A stretch of 64,000 nucleotides of DNA. It comes from Lachnospiraceae bacterium. GTDB lineage: Bacteria > Bacillota > Clostridia > Lachnospirales > Lachnospiraceae. Shown here piece after piece: positions 53,492 to 62,627 of this stretch. The notes below the pieces were generated by a model, which was not told the origin of the DNA, did no database searches, and saw nothing but the letters and a program-made list of their open reading frames with translations. The position numbers and the translations under genes are program-made. Location: assembly GCA_022510745.1 (NCBI GenBank), contig JAFLSY010000008.1, positions 62,001 to 126,000 on the forward strand, given 5' to 3'. How positions within the stretch are numbered: the stretch's first letter is position 1; each line of letters begins with the position of its first letter.

Positions 53492-54682
53492 TTAATTCCT
53501 TCCAAATAATGCTTCCAGCTTATCCTCTTTTAACTCAGCACCGATAACGCACAGCTTACCGGTTACCTGAGGCTTTCCTCTTCGGATATCGCTCTCACCC
53601 GGCACGTAATCAAAATAAATCCACTCGCCTTCTGCTGCAGCTACCATGCCTTTCGCACGCAGGATCATGCCGTAATCACCGCTGTCCAATGCATCCAGCA
53701 ATCCTGAAATTTCCTCCTCATTATATACGGCCGGAGTTTCCCTGCCCCAGCTGGAGAACACCTCATCCGCATGGTGATGGTGGTGCTCATGGTCATGATC
53801 GTGATGGTGATGATGCTCATGGTCATGAGCATGGTCATGTCCGTCATGGTGATGCTCATGATCGTGGTCGTGTTCATCTCCGTGATGGTGATGGTGATGC
53901 TCATGGTCATACTCATCTCCGTGGTGGTGATGCTCATGATCGTGGCAGCCGCAGGTGCAGCCTTCCCCATGCTCATGCTCATGATCATGGTGGTGGTGCT
54001 CGTGAGCATCGTGGTGATGGTGTTCATGGTCATGCTCATGTTCATGAGCCTGCTCCATCAGCTCCTTGATCATATCCTCCAGTTTGTCCGCACCCTCAAT
54101 AGTCTTTAAAATATCCGTACCCTGCAGTTCCTCCCAAGGAGTAGTAATGATAGTAGCTTCTTTATTATACTCCCTTAGCATGGAGATACAGGTTTCTAAC
54201 TTCTCCTGACTCATCCCTGCAGTACGGCTTAAAATAATGGTTCCCGCATAGGCAATCTGATTGCAGAAGAACTCCCCGAAATTCTTAATATACATTTTGC
54301 ACTTTCCGGCGTCTACAACTGCAACCGCAGAATTTACTTCCACTTCAATATCTGCAGCCACATTCTCTACCGCACGGATCACGTCGGAAAGCTTGCCCAC
54401 TCCCGAAGGCTCAATCAGCACACGCTCCGGCGTATAAGTAGTCAAGACTTCTTTTAACGAGGTACCGAAATCCCCCACCAGAGAACAGCAGATACAGCCG
54501 GAATTCATCTCCTTAATTTCAATGCCGGCTTCCTTTAAAAACCCGCCGTCAATACCGATTTCACCAAATTCGTTTTCAATCAGCACTACTTTTGTATCCG
54601 CCAGTGCTTCCTTTAACAACTTTTTGATCAAAGTCGTTTTTCCTGCTCCTAAAAAGCCGGAAAAAATATCTATCTTTGTCAT
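53492..54682 (-). CDS. COG0523 (CobW/ZNG1-like) metallochaperone with giant His-rich tract
   Basis: A 396-residue G3E GTPase: P-loop GFLGAGKTT at 9-17, the metal-binding CxCC motif in SGCICCS (about 61-67), and the CobW C-terminal domain (about 325-396). Between them residues about 213-304 are almost entirely His, Asp and Glu, with an internal CTCGC motif. COG0523 proteins use GTP to load zinc or another metal into client enzymes. The ATG at 54682 follows AAAGGTGG. It is the first gene of a metal operon with the fused GTPase and a ZIP transporter. Confidence 0.9.
   Translation of the reverse strand: MTKIDIFSGFLGAGKTTLIKKLLKEALADTKVVLIENEFGEIGIDGGFLKEAGIEIKEMNSGCICCSLVGDFGTSLKEVLTTYTPERVLIEPSGVGKLSDVIRAVENVAADIEVEVNSAVAVVDAGKCKMYIKNFGEFFCNQIAYAGTIILSRTAGMSQEKLETCISMLREYNKEATIITTPWEELQGTDILKTIEGADKLEDMIKELMEQAHEHEHDHEHHHHDAHEHHHHDHEHEHGEGCTCGCHDHEHHHHGDEYDHEHHHHHHGDEHDHDHEHHHDGHDHAHDHEHHHHHDHDHEHHHHHADEVFSSWGRETPAVYNEEEISGLLDALDSGDYGMILRAKGMVAAAEGEWIYFDYVPGESDIRRGKPQVTGKLCVIGAELKEDKLEALFGRN
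53771..54046 (-). repeat. Low-complexity DNA encoding the His/Asp/Glu tract
   Basis: About 276 bases made almost entirely of CAT, CAC, GAT, GAC, GAA and GAG codons. The slippage-prone composition suggests the tract length varies between strains. Confidence 0.85.
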
Positions 54683-54748
54683 TCTATTTCCACCTTTCCA
54701 TAATATATCCTTTTGCACTTAGTATATTGTGAAACACTTTCCCCCGAA

Positions 54749-54754
54749 TGTCAA
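54749..54754 (-). promoter_or_regulatory. Probable -35 box of the metal operon
   Basis: TTGACA on the minus strand lies 66 bases upstream of the start codon. The -10 box at 17 bases (CACAAT) is poor. No clear Zur or AdcR palindrome was found in the region. Confidence 0.4.
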
Positions 54755-54795
54755 GAAAGCGCATGGGAATTTTATAATCGTTTTATAAAATGTTT

Positions 54796-55314
54796 TTAGA
54801 TAGGTATGCACAGATAGGACCTCTTTTCATAAGGAAAATCTTCCTTCTTTATCAATGAGATATTATAAAAACACAGCCAATCTCCCTCTTTTGCCTCTAC
54901 GGTTTCCTTATGCGTATAATCAATAATCACTACCAATATATTGTCATTATAAGCAATTTCCTGAATATCGTAGGACGGTACTGGCTTGGCATGTCCCATA
55001 GTTCCATCAGTCTGTACATAGAGCATGTACTCCTCAAAGTCCACAGCGTCTTCATCTAAATCAATTCCAAGCGTTTCTTCCAGTGATAATAAATCCTCCT
55101 CTGTATTGATGATGACTTTCTCATCATAACCACCGGCCTGAGACATAAAATTCTCTTCTTCTAAATAAGTGTACCCTTTTGCAAAGGTTTCAAATTCCAC
55201 TCTGGGATCCTCATCCGAAACACCTGAAAATGTAACATCAGAACACGGATAGGCACAGCCGGTCAGCAAAACAATGCCCAAGGCTGCTGTCAATATCAGC
55301 ATTCTATTCTTCAC
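54796..55314 (-). CDS. Uncharacterised lipoprotein
   Basis: A 172-residue secreted lipoprotein of no recognised family. The signal peptide ends in LLTGC (lipid-modified Cys20). The mature part is acidic with alternating strands (VEFETFAKGYTYLEEENF, ILVVIIDYTHKETVEA). The start is a GTG at 55314 with GGGAGG seven bases upstream; ATG codons further up lack a site and would hide the signal peptide. It lies beyond the MCP terminator, so it is probably transcribed separately. Confidence 0.72.
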   Translation of the reverse strand: MKNRMLILTAALGIVLLTGCAYPCSDVTFSGVSDEDPRVEFETFAKGYTYLEEENFMSQAGGYDEKVIINTEEDLLSLEETLGIDLDEDAVDFEEYMLYVQTDGTMGHAKPVPSYDIQEIAYNDNILVVIIDYTHKETVEAKEGDWLCFYNISLIKKEDFPYEKRSYLCIPI

Positions 55315-55365
55315 AGTTATTCCTCCCAAACAAAATGTTTTACTCTTGCAATACACATAAAACGC

Positions 55366-55401
55366 AAAAAGCAGCGCCCTCATCCCGGTAGAGAAGGCGC
55401 T
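55366..55401 (-). terminator. Terminator of the chemoreceptor gene
   Basis: On the minus strand AGCGCC and GGCGCT close a stem with a long loop, followed by GCTTTTTG, 15 bases after the stop codon. Confidence 0.7.
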
Positions 55402-55415
55402 ATTTTTAACCACAG

Positions 55416-57140
55416 CTATTCCAGTTTAAACTTATTGACTTCGTTATTCAGCTGCTCCGCAACCGTCATATTGGAATTGGCTTCTTCTCCAATGGTCCCC
55501 ATACCCGTGGTTATCTCTGCAGTATTTTGCGCTACATTGACAATGCCCCCGGCACTTTCCGCCATAGCTGTATTTACTGCAGTGATCGCATCCTTGATAT
55601 AGTCAATATTGTGTCTTAACTGCTCGCTTTCATTGGCAAAATTCTGCATCATCGCATTCATGTCGCCTACGTCGTTTCTATAATTCCCGCTGGTCTCCAT
55701 CAGCCGTTCATAGCCGCGCATAGCTGTTTCATCCAGAAAGCTCAGCATAGCCTCTGCTTTTTCCGCCAATTCGTTAACCGCCGTGATAACTTCATCACTC
55801 ACATCCTGAATCCTTGATGCAGCAGAAGTCGTATCCGACGCCAACTTGGCAATCTCGCTTGCCACTACCGCAAAGCCCTTTCCTGCTTCTCCGGCCCTCG
55901 CAGCCTCAATACTGGCATTTAAGGACAGTAAATTCGTCTGGTCCGCAATATTGATGATATTGGTAGTCAAGGCGCTGATCTCGGTAACAGCCCTGGACTT
56001 TTCTATCTTCTCATTTACCGAAGATGCCATTTCCTGTGCCTGACTCTTGGCCCTTGTCTGCTCCTCCTCTGCTTTGACATAGATTTGAGCTGCTTTTGAC
56101 ATCGTCTCATCTGAGGATTTCTTTCCAGCGTTTGCATCAGAAGAAATATGTTCTATCGCATGATAAACATCGCCTATTGCTTCGCTGATCTGACTTAAAG
56201 AAGCACTGGTCTCCTCTATGGCCGCACTCATCTCTTCCATAGTTGCGGAGACATCCGTAATGCTATCTTCCGCACCGGTAATGCTCTGCACCACATTTTT
56301 GGAAGAAGCAGTCAACTGTCTGGAATTACCCGCAATGTTTAACATAATCTGTCTAATATACTCTAGCAGGGCATTCACATTACCCGCAATCAGCTCCATT
56401 TCATCTCCGGTGTTGACATCCAACTTCTGCGTCAGATCACCCTCGCTATGTACCATATCGTACACTTTCCGATCCACCCTGCGAAGGCTGCGCATGATCC
56501 CTCCTACCAATAATCCTAATATTATCAGCGCTGCTGCCAAACAGACAGCGGAAATACCCACCACTTGTACTAATATGGCATTTAACCTTCCCACCACAGG
56601 GGAGGCGTCATAATCACACCCCAAAACACCTACTATATTTCCGGTGCTGTCTACAATAGGCTTATATACGGAAATCAGATCCCCATCCGAAGTGGAGTCT
56701 ATATAATCCTGTACATAGGCCTTTCCCGCAAATACATCTGACATTTCTCCATAGGAAACCTCAAAAACATCCCCCACCTTATGCTGTGCGGAAGTGTCAT
56801 CGGAATCCACGCCGTAATACACTTGCTTGCCGTCCGTATACAGTGTATACAAAAAGGCGATACCGCAGTCCTTCTGAATATCCCGCATGGTGGCCATAAG
56901 CACCTGATAATCCTCCGTACCCTCGCAACCGGGCTCCAAAGTACTTACCAAATCTCCGTCAATCACCTTTATGGCAACGTTCGCCGACATCTCAGCCTCT
57001 TCCACACCCATCTCAACCATTCCCTCATGGGTATGTCTGTAAGAGGTAATGCCCAGAATCAGACAAAGCAAAATGATCAACGCACTGACCGGAAGCATGA
57101 TTTTCGTTCTGACACTCATTTTCCTCACTTTTTGTTTCAT
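55416..57140 (-). CDS. Methyl-accepting chemotaxis protein
   Basis: A 574-residue transmembrane chemoreceptor. Helix 1 spans about 16-33, an extracellular single Cache-like sensor about 34-190 ([20 protein letters not shown]), helix 2 about 193-216, then HAMP and the cytoplasmic coiled coil. The signalling tip [21 protein letters not shown] is intact, so it should bind CheA/CheW. No C-terminal CheR tether is present. GGGGGATCTGAT precedes the ATG. Ligand unknown. It implies a chemotaxis system elsewhere in the genome. Confidence 0.92.
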   Translation of the reverse strand: MKQKVRKMSVRTKIMLPVSALIILLCLILGITSYRHTHEGMVEMGVEEAEMSANVAIKVIDGDLVSTLEPGCEGTEDYQVLMATMRDIQKDCGIAFLYTLYTDGKQVYYGVDSDDTSAQHKVGDVFEVSYGEMSDVFAGKAYVQDYIDSTSDGDLISVYKPIVDSTGNIVGVLGCDYDASPVVGRLNAILVQVVGISAVCLAAALIILGLLVGGIMRSLRRVDRKVYDMVHSEGDLTQKLDVNTGDEMELIAGNVNALLEYIRQIMLNIAGNSRQLTASSKNVVQSITGAEDSITDVSATMEEMSAAIEETSASLSQISEAIGDVYHAIEHISSDANAGKKSSDETMSKAAQIYVKAEEEQTRAKSQAQEMASSVNEKIEKSRAVTEISALTTNIINIADQTNLLSLNASIEAARAGEAGKGFAVVASEIAKLASDTTSAASRIQDVSDEVITAVNELAEKAEAMLSFLDETAMRGYERLMETSGNYRNDVGDMNAMMQNFANESEQLRHNIDYIKDAITAVNTAMAESAGGIVNVAQNTAEITTGMGTIGEEANSNMTVAEQLNNEVNKFKLE

Positions 57141-57294
57141 ATCAGATCCCCCTTTTTTACCTTTGACAAACAGTGTATCTATCTAATACTTTACCGAAAT
57201 ATAAAACGAAAAGCAATCCTTTTAACTAAAAGCTGACCGGGTATACCTGTTGTCCTCATATAAGCTTTTTCATATGAAGTTTTGCATAATTTTA

Positions 57295-57993
57295 TCATTC
57301 TCTGATAAGCGTATATACATTACCGGCTCCAACATCAGTTCCATTAAAATATGTCGTTCCGTTTATATCATAATGAACAGCATATGTAATACCTCCCCCA
57401 CCATCTCGTACTCCAATTACCTGTACCTCTCCTGTACTGGGAATTGTATATTCAACAGGCTTATTTTTAATCATAAACGGATCACCTAATGGAACTCCAT
57501 CTACAAGAACCTGTACATAATCGCCATCCTCTGCAGCATAATCCCAAATATATAGTTTGGTAGAATCCGAGCGGGAGGAATGTGTGATTGTATAATCCTG
57601 CGCCGGCATTTCTTCATCCGACCATAATAATAGAGTTCCTATACCCAATTCAGTTGATAGCTGCAATTCAAGTGCTTCTGTTGCTGCGCTTGATTGATTC
57701 ACATTGGCCACCGGATTTAATAGAATCATACTAAATAGGGCGGCAGCACAAATTCCTAGAAAAGCAAAACCGGACTTTCTCATCAGCCTATCTATTTTAG
57801 GTTTTTCTTGCATCCTGTTCCTATTATAATTGTATATGGCTTGCTGCTGTGCATATAAATCCGCTGCATAATTTTGAGCTGATTCAGGATAATATAAGGG
57901 TTGATTATTCTGTTGCTGCACATTCACTCCGGATTGCGGTATTTGTTGCATATTCATATTATTAAACCTTTCGCCTTGGTTACTGCCGTTCAT
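57295..57993 (-). CDS. Gln/Asn-rich single-pass protein with external beta domain (AAA cassette)
   Basis: A 232-residue protein of unknown function. The N-terminal 60 residues are rich in Asn, Gln and Tyr and probably disordered in the cytoplasm. A transmembrane helix lies at about 74-95. The external part (about 100-232) looks like a compact beta sandwich: LYIWDYAAEDGDYVQVLVDG and EVQVIGVRDGGGGITYAVHY. The ATG at 57993 follows AAAGGGAAG and overlaps the upstream gene by 14 bases, so all three genes of the cassette are translationally linked. Confidence 0.78.
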   Translation of the reverse strand: MNGSNQGERFNNMNMQQIPQSGVNVQQQNNQPLYYPESAQNYAADLYAQQQAIYNYNRNRMQEKPKIDRLMRKSGFAFLGICAAALFSMILLNPVANVNQSSAATEALELQLSTELGIGTLLLWSDEEMPAQDYTITHSSRSDSTKLYIWDYAAEDGDYVQVLVDGVPLGDPFMIKNKPVEYTIPSTGEVQVIGVRDGGGGITYAVHYDINGTTYFNGTDVGAGNVYTLIRE

Positions 57994-58438
57994 AATCTTC
58001 CCTTTCAAATTTCATTGGTTTTTTATAAAAATACCATCCCATCGCCAATCGACATACAATTATCTGAATGATCATAAGCACTATAAATACCGTATGTCTT
58101 GTATCATTTTGTACTTGATATCCAAAATTCAGCAGTTTTTCTGCAATGGCAAGAATAATTAAATCCGTTAACAAAATTGTTGTATATGGATACAGCCACG
58201 GCATTACCTTAAAACATTTACGAAAAGCAGGAACAAGCAATGTTATCCCAAAAACCAAAGAACATAAGACTATTGCAGGCATCCCAACTGCGCTTGTTTC
58301 AAATCCCGATTTAATGATTGTACTTATAGCAGACGGAATCATCAGAATGAATATTGGTAAAAGTAAAAGCCACCAAATGAGTACCGCAAAAAACCATATG
58401 ATTGCTGCTATATTAGAAATCCACTTTAACATAATCAA
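57980..58438 (-). CDS. Small four-helix membrane protein of the AAA cassette
   Basis: A 152-residue protein with about four transmembrane segments (near 7-35, 50-70, 82-100, 115-137) and a short basic/acidic tail (KKPMKFEREDYERQ). No family recognised. It overlaps the end of the large AAA gene by four bases and the start of the next gene by 14, so it is expressed with both. It may anchor or be remodelled by the ATPase; that is inference from coupling alone. Confidence 0.75.
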   Translation of the reverse strand: MIMLKWISNIAAIIWFFAVLIWWLLLLPIFILMIPSAISTIIKSGFETSAVGMPAIVLCSLVFGITLLVPAFRKCFKVMPWLYPYTTILLTDLIILAIAEKLLNFGYQVQNDTRHTVFIVLMIIQIIVCRLAMGWYFYKKPMKFEREDYERQ

Positions 58439-61400
58439 ATCACCTCTCGTATATCGTCTTCGGTAATGGTCATCAAATCGTTTTTACTAAGTTGCTTACC
58501 GGTGCTTAATCGTAACGCCTGTGCATGCAATGATTTTTCAAACACATTTCTCACAAATCTGCCATTTCCAAATTGCGGCTGCATTTTTTCTTTCTCTAAT
58601 ATCTGTCCTAATAATTCCCTTGCTTCCGCATTTAATATGTATCCCTGATCGGAATACATTTGAGTTGCAATAACAAGTAATTCTTCCGTCGTGTAGTCTT
58701 CAAAAGTGATTATATTCGGAAATCTTGATTCCAGGCCAACATTTTGATTTAAAAATTTTTGCATATCATCATTATATCCTGCTAAGATCACAACCAGTCT
58801 GTCCCTGTTATCATCCATCATTTTAACAAGCGTATCTATTGATTCTTTACCAAAATCATGATTGCCTCCTTGTGCAAGAGAATATGCTTCATCAATAAAT
58901 AATACTCCATCTAATGCACTTTCTATTACTTCCTTGGTTTTAATTGCTGTTTGTCCAACATATCCTGCCACCAGTCCCGCACGGTCTGTTTCTATTAATT
59001 TATTGGTACGAATGACACCCATATTGGCAAATACATTTGCCATAATTCTTGCCATCATGGTTTTTCCGGTTCCCGGATTACCCATAAAGATCATGTGCAG
59101 GGTTTGCGTATCATTAATCTTTAATCCTTGTTTCTTACGCTCTTCTCTTACCTTTAACCATGCGTTTAAGCTGCGAATGTATTTTTTAACAGCTTCCAGT
59201 CCGATTACTTTTTCTAAATCTTTTTCCAGATCATAAGTATTTGCCTGCTGTATATCAGAAACAATATCTTCAGGGATAATTAATATCATATCCTCATTTG
59301 AGACATCACTGACCGCAATCCTATTAGACTGTCTGCGTATAATTTCTTCCAAAAAGTTTCTGACCATACGTCCGTTTCCGGATGAACTATCAGAATGCCT
59401 TTTTAATATACCTATCTCTTCCTTAAATATGAGCGTGGCTTCATCAGATAACATAAAACCCTTTTTGGTAATCATTTCTTTTCCAATTTCAAAGAGTTCC
59501 TCTACAGTATAATCCGGAAATTCTATCTGCAGTGGAAAGCGGGATTCCAAACCTGAATTTGCTTTCATAAAATTACGCATTTCTTTTGTATATCCTGCCA
59601 GAATGACAACAATTTCTCCCCGATAATCCTCGATCAGTTTAACCAATGTATCTACACATTCCTGTCCAAAGCCGCTGCCATCGTTAGTAATTGCATAGGC
59701 TTCATCAATAAAAAGTACACCTCCCAATGCAGACTTAAACACTTCCTCGGTCCTTTTTGCAGTGTGACCAACATACTCCCCTACTAAATCTCCTTTACCT
59801 GTCTCTACTAAATGACCGGTTTTTAAGAGGCCCATGGAATGAAACATACCTGCCACGATACGAGCCATTGTTGTTTTTCCTGTTCCGGGATTCCCACTGA
59901 ATATCATATTCAAGGACTGTGTTGTATCAACCTGTAAATCTGCTTTTTTACGTTTCTCCCTTGCAAGAAGAACATTATATTGCGTCCTGACAAATTCTTT
60001 TACTTCATTTAGTCCTATAATATGGGACATTTCTTTCTCTAAATCAAATTCCTCTTTATCATCAAATCCAAAATCCTCGGCTGTTAAAAGTTCCAAATTT
60101 TGATTATTTTCCTGTGCAATACGCTGTGACTGCTTCAAAATGGCCGCTTCTATAAGGTTTCTAACCAATCGTCCGTTTCCGCCATCATTTCTTCCTTTAA
60201 TCTGGCTTTTCTCAAACTTCTCCAATAAAGAATCCCGGCATTCTTCAGCAATAACATACCCTTTACCCTTTGCTGTAATCTTTGCGATCTGATACATCTC
60301 ATCCGGTGTATAATCCTCAAAGAAAATCTTATTGGGAAATCTTGACTTTAACCCAGGATTCATTTTGATGAAATTATCCATTTCATCCGCATATCCTGCA
60401 AGAATAACGACCAGATTGTTTCTATTATCCTCCATACCCTTTACTAAGGCATCAATCGCTTCCAATCCGAATGCATCCTGCTTATCCCGACAGATAGAGT
60501 AAGCCTCATCAATAAATAACACTCCACCGATCGCTGATTTAATAGCTTGGGATACCAATACCGCCGTTTGCCCCACATACTGTCCTATCAAATCAGAACG
60601 ACTAACCTCCCTCAAGTGTCCCGAAGAAAGAACCCCAATCGCTTTTAAATATCTCGACACAAGCCGTGCAATCGTCGTTTTTCCGGTTCCGGGATTACCG
60701 GTAAAAATCATATGCATAGAAATATCCGCTATTTTCAGGCCCTGACTTTCCCGAAGTTGCTGAACTTTTAAATTATTTTCAAGACTCAATACATATTCTT
60801 TGACGGAACTAAGCCCTATTACCTCGGACAACTCCTTCTTAACTTGCTCGACTCCTATTGTATCATATCTCTTTATAAGAGTATCTAATCTGAATTTTTG
60901 TTCTCTGATTTCGATTACGTACCCATTTTCATAATCAAGGTATACTTCTTCCTCTCTGGTTGGTCTTTGCAACCGATACTCTGCGAGCGGTTTATAGATG
61001 TTTTCTTCCAGATATACCTGCAATGCCTTAATCCCGGCAGCCGCATTATATTGTCCATACACGTGATTAAAAAATGTTGTCTTTGGTATTAGCCTCATTT
61101 GAAGTTGCTGTCTTACTCTCAATACTAAATCACTGACAAGCTTTCCAACTATTTCTCTCAATTCATTCTGTCCAAAAGCATTAAGGTGGATAATATCCCC
61201 CATTTTACGCATAAACTCTTGTCCCAATACATCCGCTATCTGCGCTTCACCGGCACATGATGTAAATACAAAATACTTACCATTGGCTTTTAGCTCTGAA
61301 ACCACAGAAGTACTTAACATCCCTGTGGCCTCAACCAACATACCATTTTGCGGCATATATCTTTTTGATAACTGATACACACCATCTGAAATTAATCTAG

Positions 61401-62046
61401 AAATTATATTTATATCATCAAATCGTATTTGTTCAATATTTTCAAAAACAACTAATTCTGTCTGACCATTTAACGCTTTATATAAGTCACTTAAGAACAA
61501 TGTATTATCCGGATTTTCTTTATAGCCGGACAAATCGATTCTAAAAATGGAAGGATAACGCAAAATATTTCTTTGGTTTAAAATCCAACACATTACAGCA
61601 GCTGCATTCACTTTTCCTCTGCTTTCCGTTCCGATCATTAAAATACTGTTTTTAGGTCTGAATCCATCATACCCCATAACAAATGGACGTTTGAACGCCT
61701 GACAGATACTTACTATATCTTCCTGCATACCGATCCAACGACTGCGAAATTCGGTTTCTAAACCTTCAAATTTATTGTATACCTTATCTGCACTTATGTA
61801 TGGGGTCGGTGTATACTCCCTCTGCACGTTATTGCTTCCCCTATTTGCCATCGGAAGAGCAGAAGACATAGCAGGGTTTACCTTCTGCTGCATCATCTGA
61901 TTTCCATTCACAATCCTATGATCCATAGGCATTGTCTGATTAGGAATATTCTTTTCTCTTACGAAAAAACCGTTATTGATTATCTCATCTATTATTTGGA
62001 TTTCAGGAAAAAGAAACCTTAGCACTTTCTTAATTTTTTCCTTCAT
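58435..62046 (-). CDS. Giant protein with one degenerate and three CbbX/SpoVK-type AAA+ modules
   Basis: A 1203-residue ATPase. After a Met/Gln/Asn-rich linker (about 40-80) comes a decayed Clp-like AAA module (about 130-310): its P-loop is GTESRGKV and its Walker B reads VVFENIE. Three complete CbbX/SpoVK-type modules follow, with GNPGTGKT near 451, 719 and 990, LFIDEAY near 511, 779 and 1050, and SRFP arginine fingers near 569, 836 and 1108. Relatives include SpoVK, CbbX and the EccA ATPases of type VII secretion, but no ESX gene is present. The ATG at 62046 fits AAAGGAG. Confidence 0.88.
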   Translation of the reverse strand: MKEKIKKVLRFLFPEIQIIDEIINNGFFVREKNIPNQTMPMDHRIVNGNQMMQQKVNPAMSSALPMANRGSNNVQREYTPTPYISADKVYNKFEGLETEFRSRWIGMQEDIVSICQAFKRPFVMGYDGFRPKNSILMIGTESRGKVNAAAVMCWILNQRNILRYPSIFRIDLSGYKENPDNTLFLSDLYKALNGQTELVVFENIEQIRFDDINIISRLISDGVYQLSKRYMPQNGMLVEATGMLSTSVVSELKANGKYFVFTSCAGEAQIADVLGQEFMRKMGDIIHLNAFGQNELREIVGKLVSDLVLRVRQQLQMRLIPKTTFFNHVYGQYNAAAGIKALQVYLEENIYKPLAEYRLQRPTREEEVYLDYENGYVIEIREQKFRLDTLIKRYDTIGVEQVKKELSEVIGLSSVKEYVLSLENNLKVQQLRESQGLKIADISMHMIFTGNPGTGKTTIARLVSRYLKAIGVLSSGHLREVSRSDLIGQYVGQTAVLVSQAIKSAIGGVLFIDEAYSICRDKQDAFGLEAIDALVKGMEDNRNNLVVILAGYADEMDNFIKMNPGLKSRFPNKIFFEDYTPDEMYQIAKITAKGKGYVIAEECRDSLLEKFEKSQIKGRNDGGNGRLVRNLIEAAILKQSQRIAQENNQNLELLTAEDFGFDDKEEFDLEKEMSHIIGLNEVKEFVRTQYNVLLAREKRKKADLQVDTTQSLNMIFSGNPGTGKTTMARIVAGMFHSMGLLKTGHLVETGKGDLVGEYVGHTAKRTEEVFKSALGGVLFIDEAYAITNDGSGFGQECVDTLVKLIEDYRGEIVVILAGYTKEMRNFMKANSGLESRFPLQIEFPDYTVEELFEIGKEMITKKGFMLSDEATLIFKEEIGILKRHSDSSSGNGRMVRNFLEEIIRRQSNRIAVSDVSNEDMILIIPEDIVSDIQQANTYDLEKDLEKVIGLEAVKKYIRSLNAWLKVREERKKQGLKINDTQTLHMIFMGNPGTGKTMMARIMANVFANMGVIRTNKLIETDRAGLVAGYVGQTAIKTKEVIESALDGVLFIDEAYSLAQGGNHDFGKESIDTLVKMMDDNRDRLVVILAGYNDDMQKFLNQNVGLESRFPNIITFEDYTTEELLVIATQMYSDQGYILNAEARELLGQILEKEKMQPQFGNGRFVRNVFEKSLHAQALRLSTGKQLSKNDLMTITEDDIREVI

Positions 62047-62151
62047 CACCGTTCTCCTTTTGACTATAATATGTTACATTGTATTTCTTAGATGGCGCAA
62101 ACCTTTGTTCGGTTTTGCAAAATTATTTTATCAAAATTTTTTATTATAATC

Positions 62152-62191
62152 AACCCGGTAAATCCAACCTTACAGTCAGTTTTACCGGGTT
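62152..62191 (-). terminator. Hairpin after rnpB, probable terminator
   Basis: AACCCGGTAAA and TTTACCGGGTT form an 11-base-pair stem between rnpB and the AAA gene. The tail on the minus strand (GATTATAATAAAAAATTTT) is AT-rich but not a clean T-run. Confidence 0.55.
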
Positions 62192-62199
62192 CATAATAT

Positions 62200-62592
62200 A
62201 AGCAGGACGATAAGCCGGGTTCTGTCGTGAATAATCATCTGTCTAGGACTGCCGTTGCCGACAGCCTCCAGCGACCTACCTGAAGACAGGCCGGGCAAGC
62301 CTATCGTCTTCATATGGTCTTGCTTCGGATGGGGTTTACATGGCTCCGGCCGTTACCGGCCGGACGGTAGTCTCTTACACTGCCTTTCCACCCTTACCAA
62401 AGTGCCCATCCATAAAAGATGGACACTTAAAAGAATCCGCTGCGCAGATTCTTCCCCCAAGCCCTAAAGGCTGGGTGGCGGTTTATTTCTGTTGCACTGG
62501 CCTTGGAGTCGCCTCCACCGGACGTTATCCGGCATCCTGCCCTGTGAAGCCCGGACTTTCCTCACCCACTTGCGTGGCCGCGATTATTTATC
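62200..62592 (-). ncRNA. rnpB: RNase P RNA, bacterial class A
   Basis: Catalytic RNA that trims the 5' ends of tRNA precursors. On the minus strand the 5' part carries the universal P4/J3-4 block GAGGAAAGTCCGGGCTTC and CAGGGCAGGATGCCGG, and the 3' end carries the matching ACAGAACCCGGCTTAT. Total length of about 390 bases and paired GC-rich arms in between fit class A. Both ends are approximate to within a few bases. It lies between the LprI-like lipoprotein gene and the AAA cassette. Confidence 0.93.
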
Positions 62593-62627
62593 CTACTTAT
62601 AAACAATATGAAATTTGCTCTGCTATT

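Noticed and set aside
53665-54109. Long open frames on both strands across the His-rich region
   Set aside because: They are shadows of the CAT/CAC/GAT codon run; their translations are Met/Thr or Val/Met monotony with no ribosome binding sites.
54719-54795. Possible Zur or AdcR box upstream of the metal operon
   Set aside because: AT-rich symmetry such as TTATAATCG is present but neither consensus is met; chance cannot be excluded.
57295-62046. Assignment of the AAA cassette as type VII secretion
   Set aside because: EccA-like modules are present but no EssC/EccC ATPase, WXG100 proteins or other core component is nearby.
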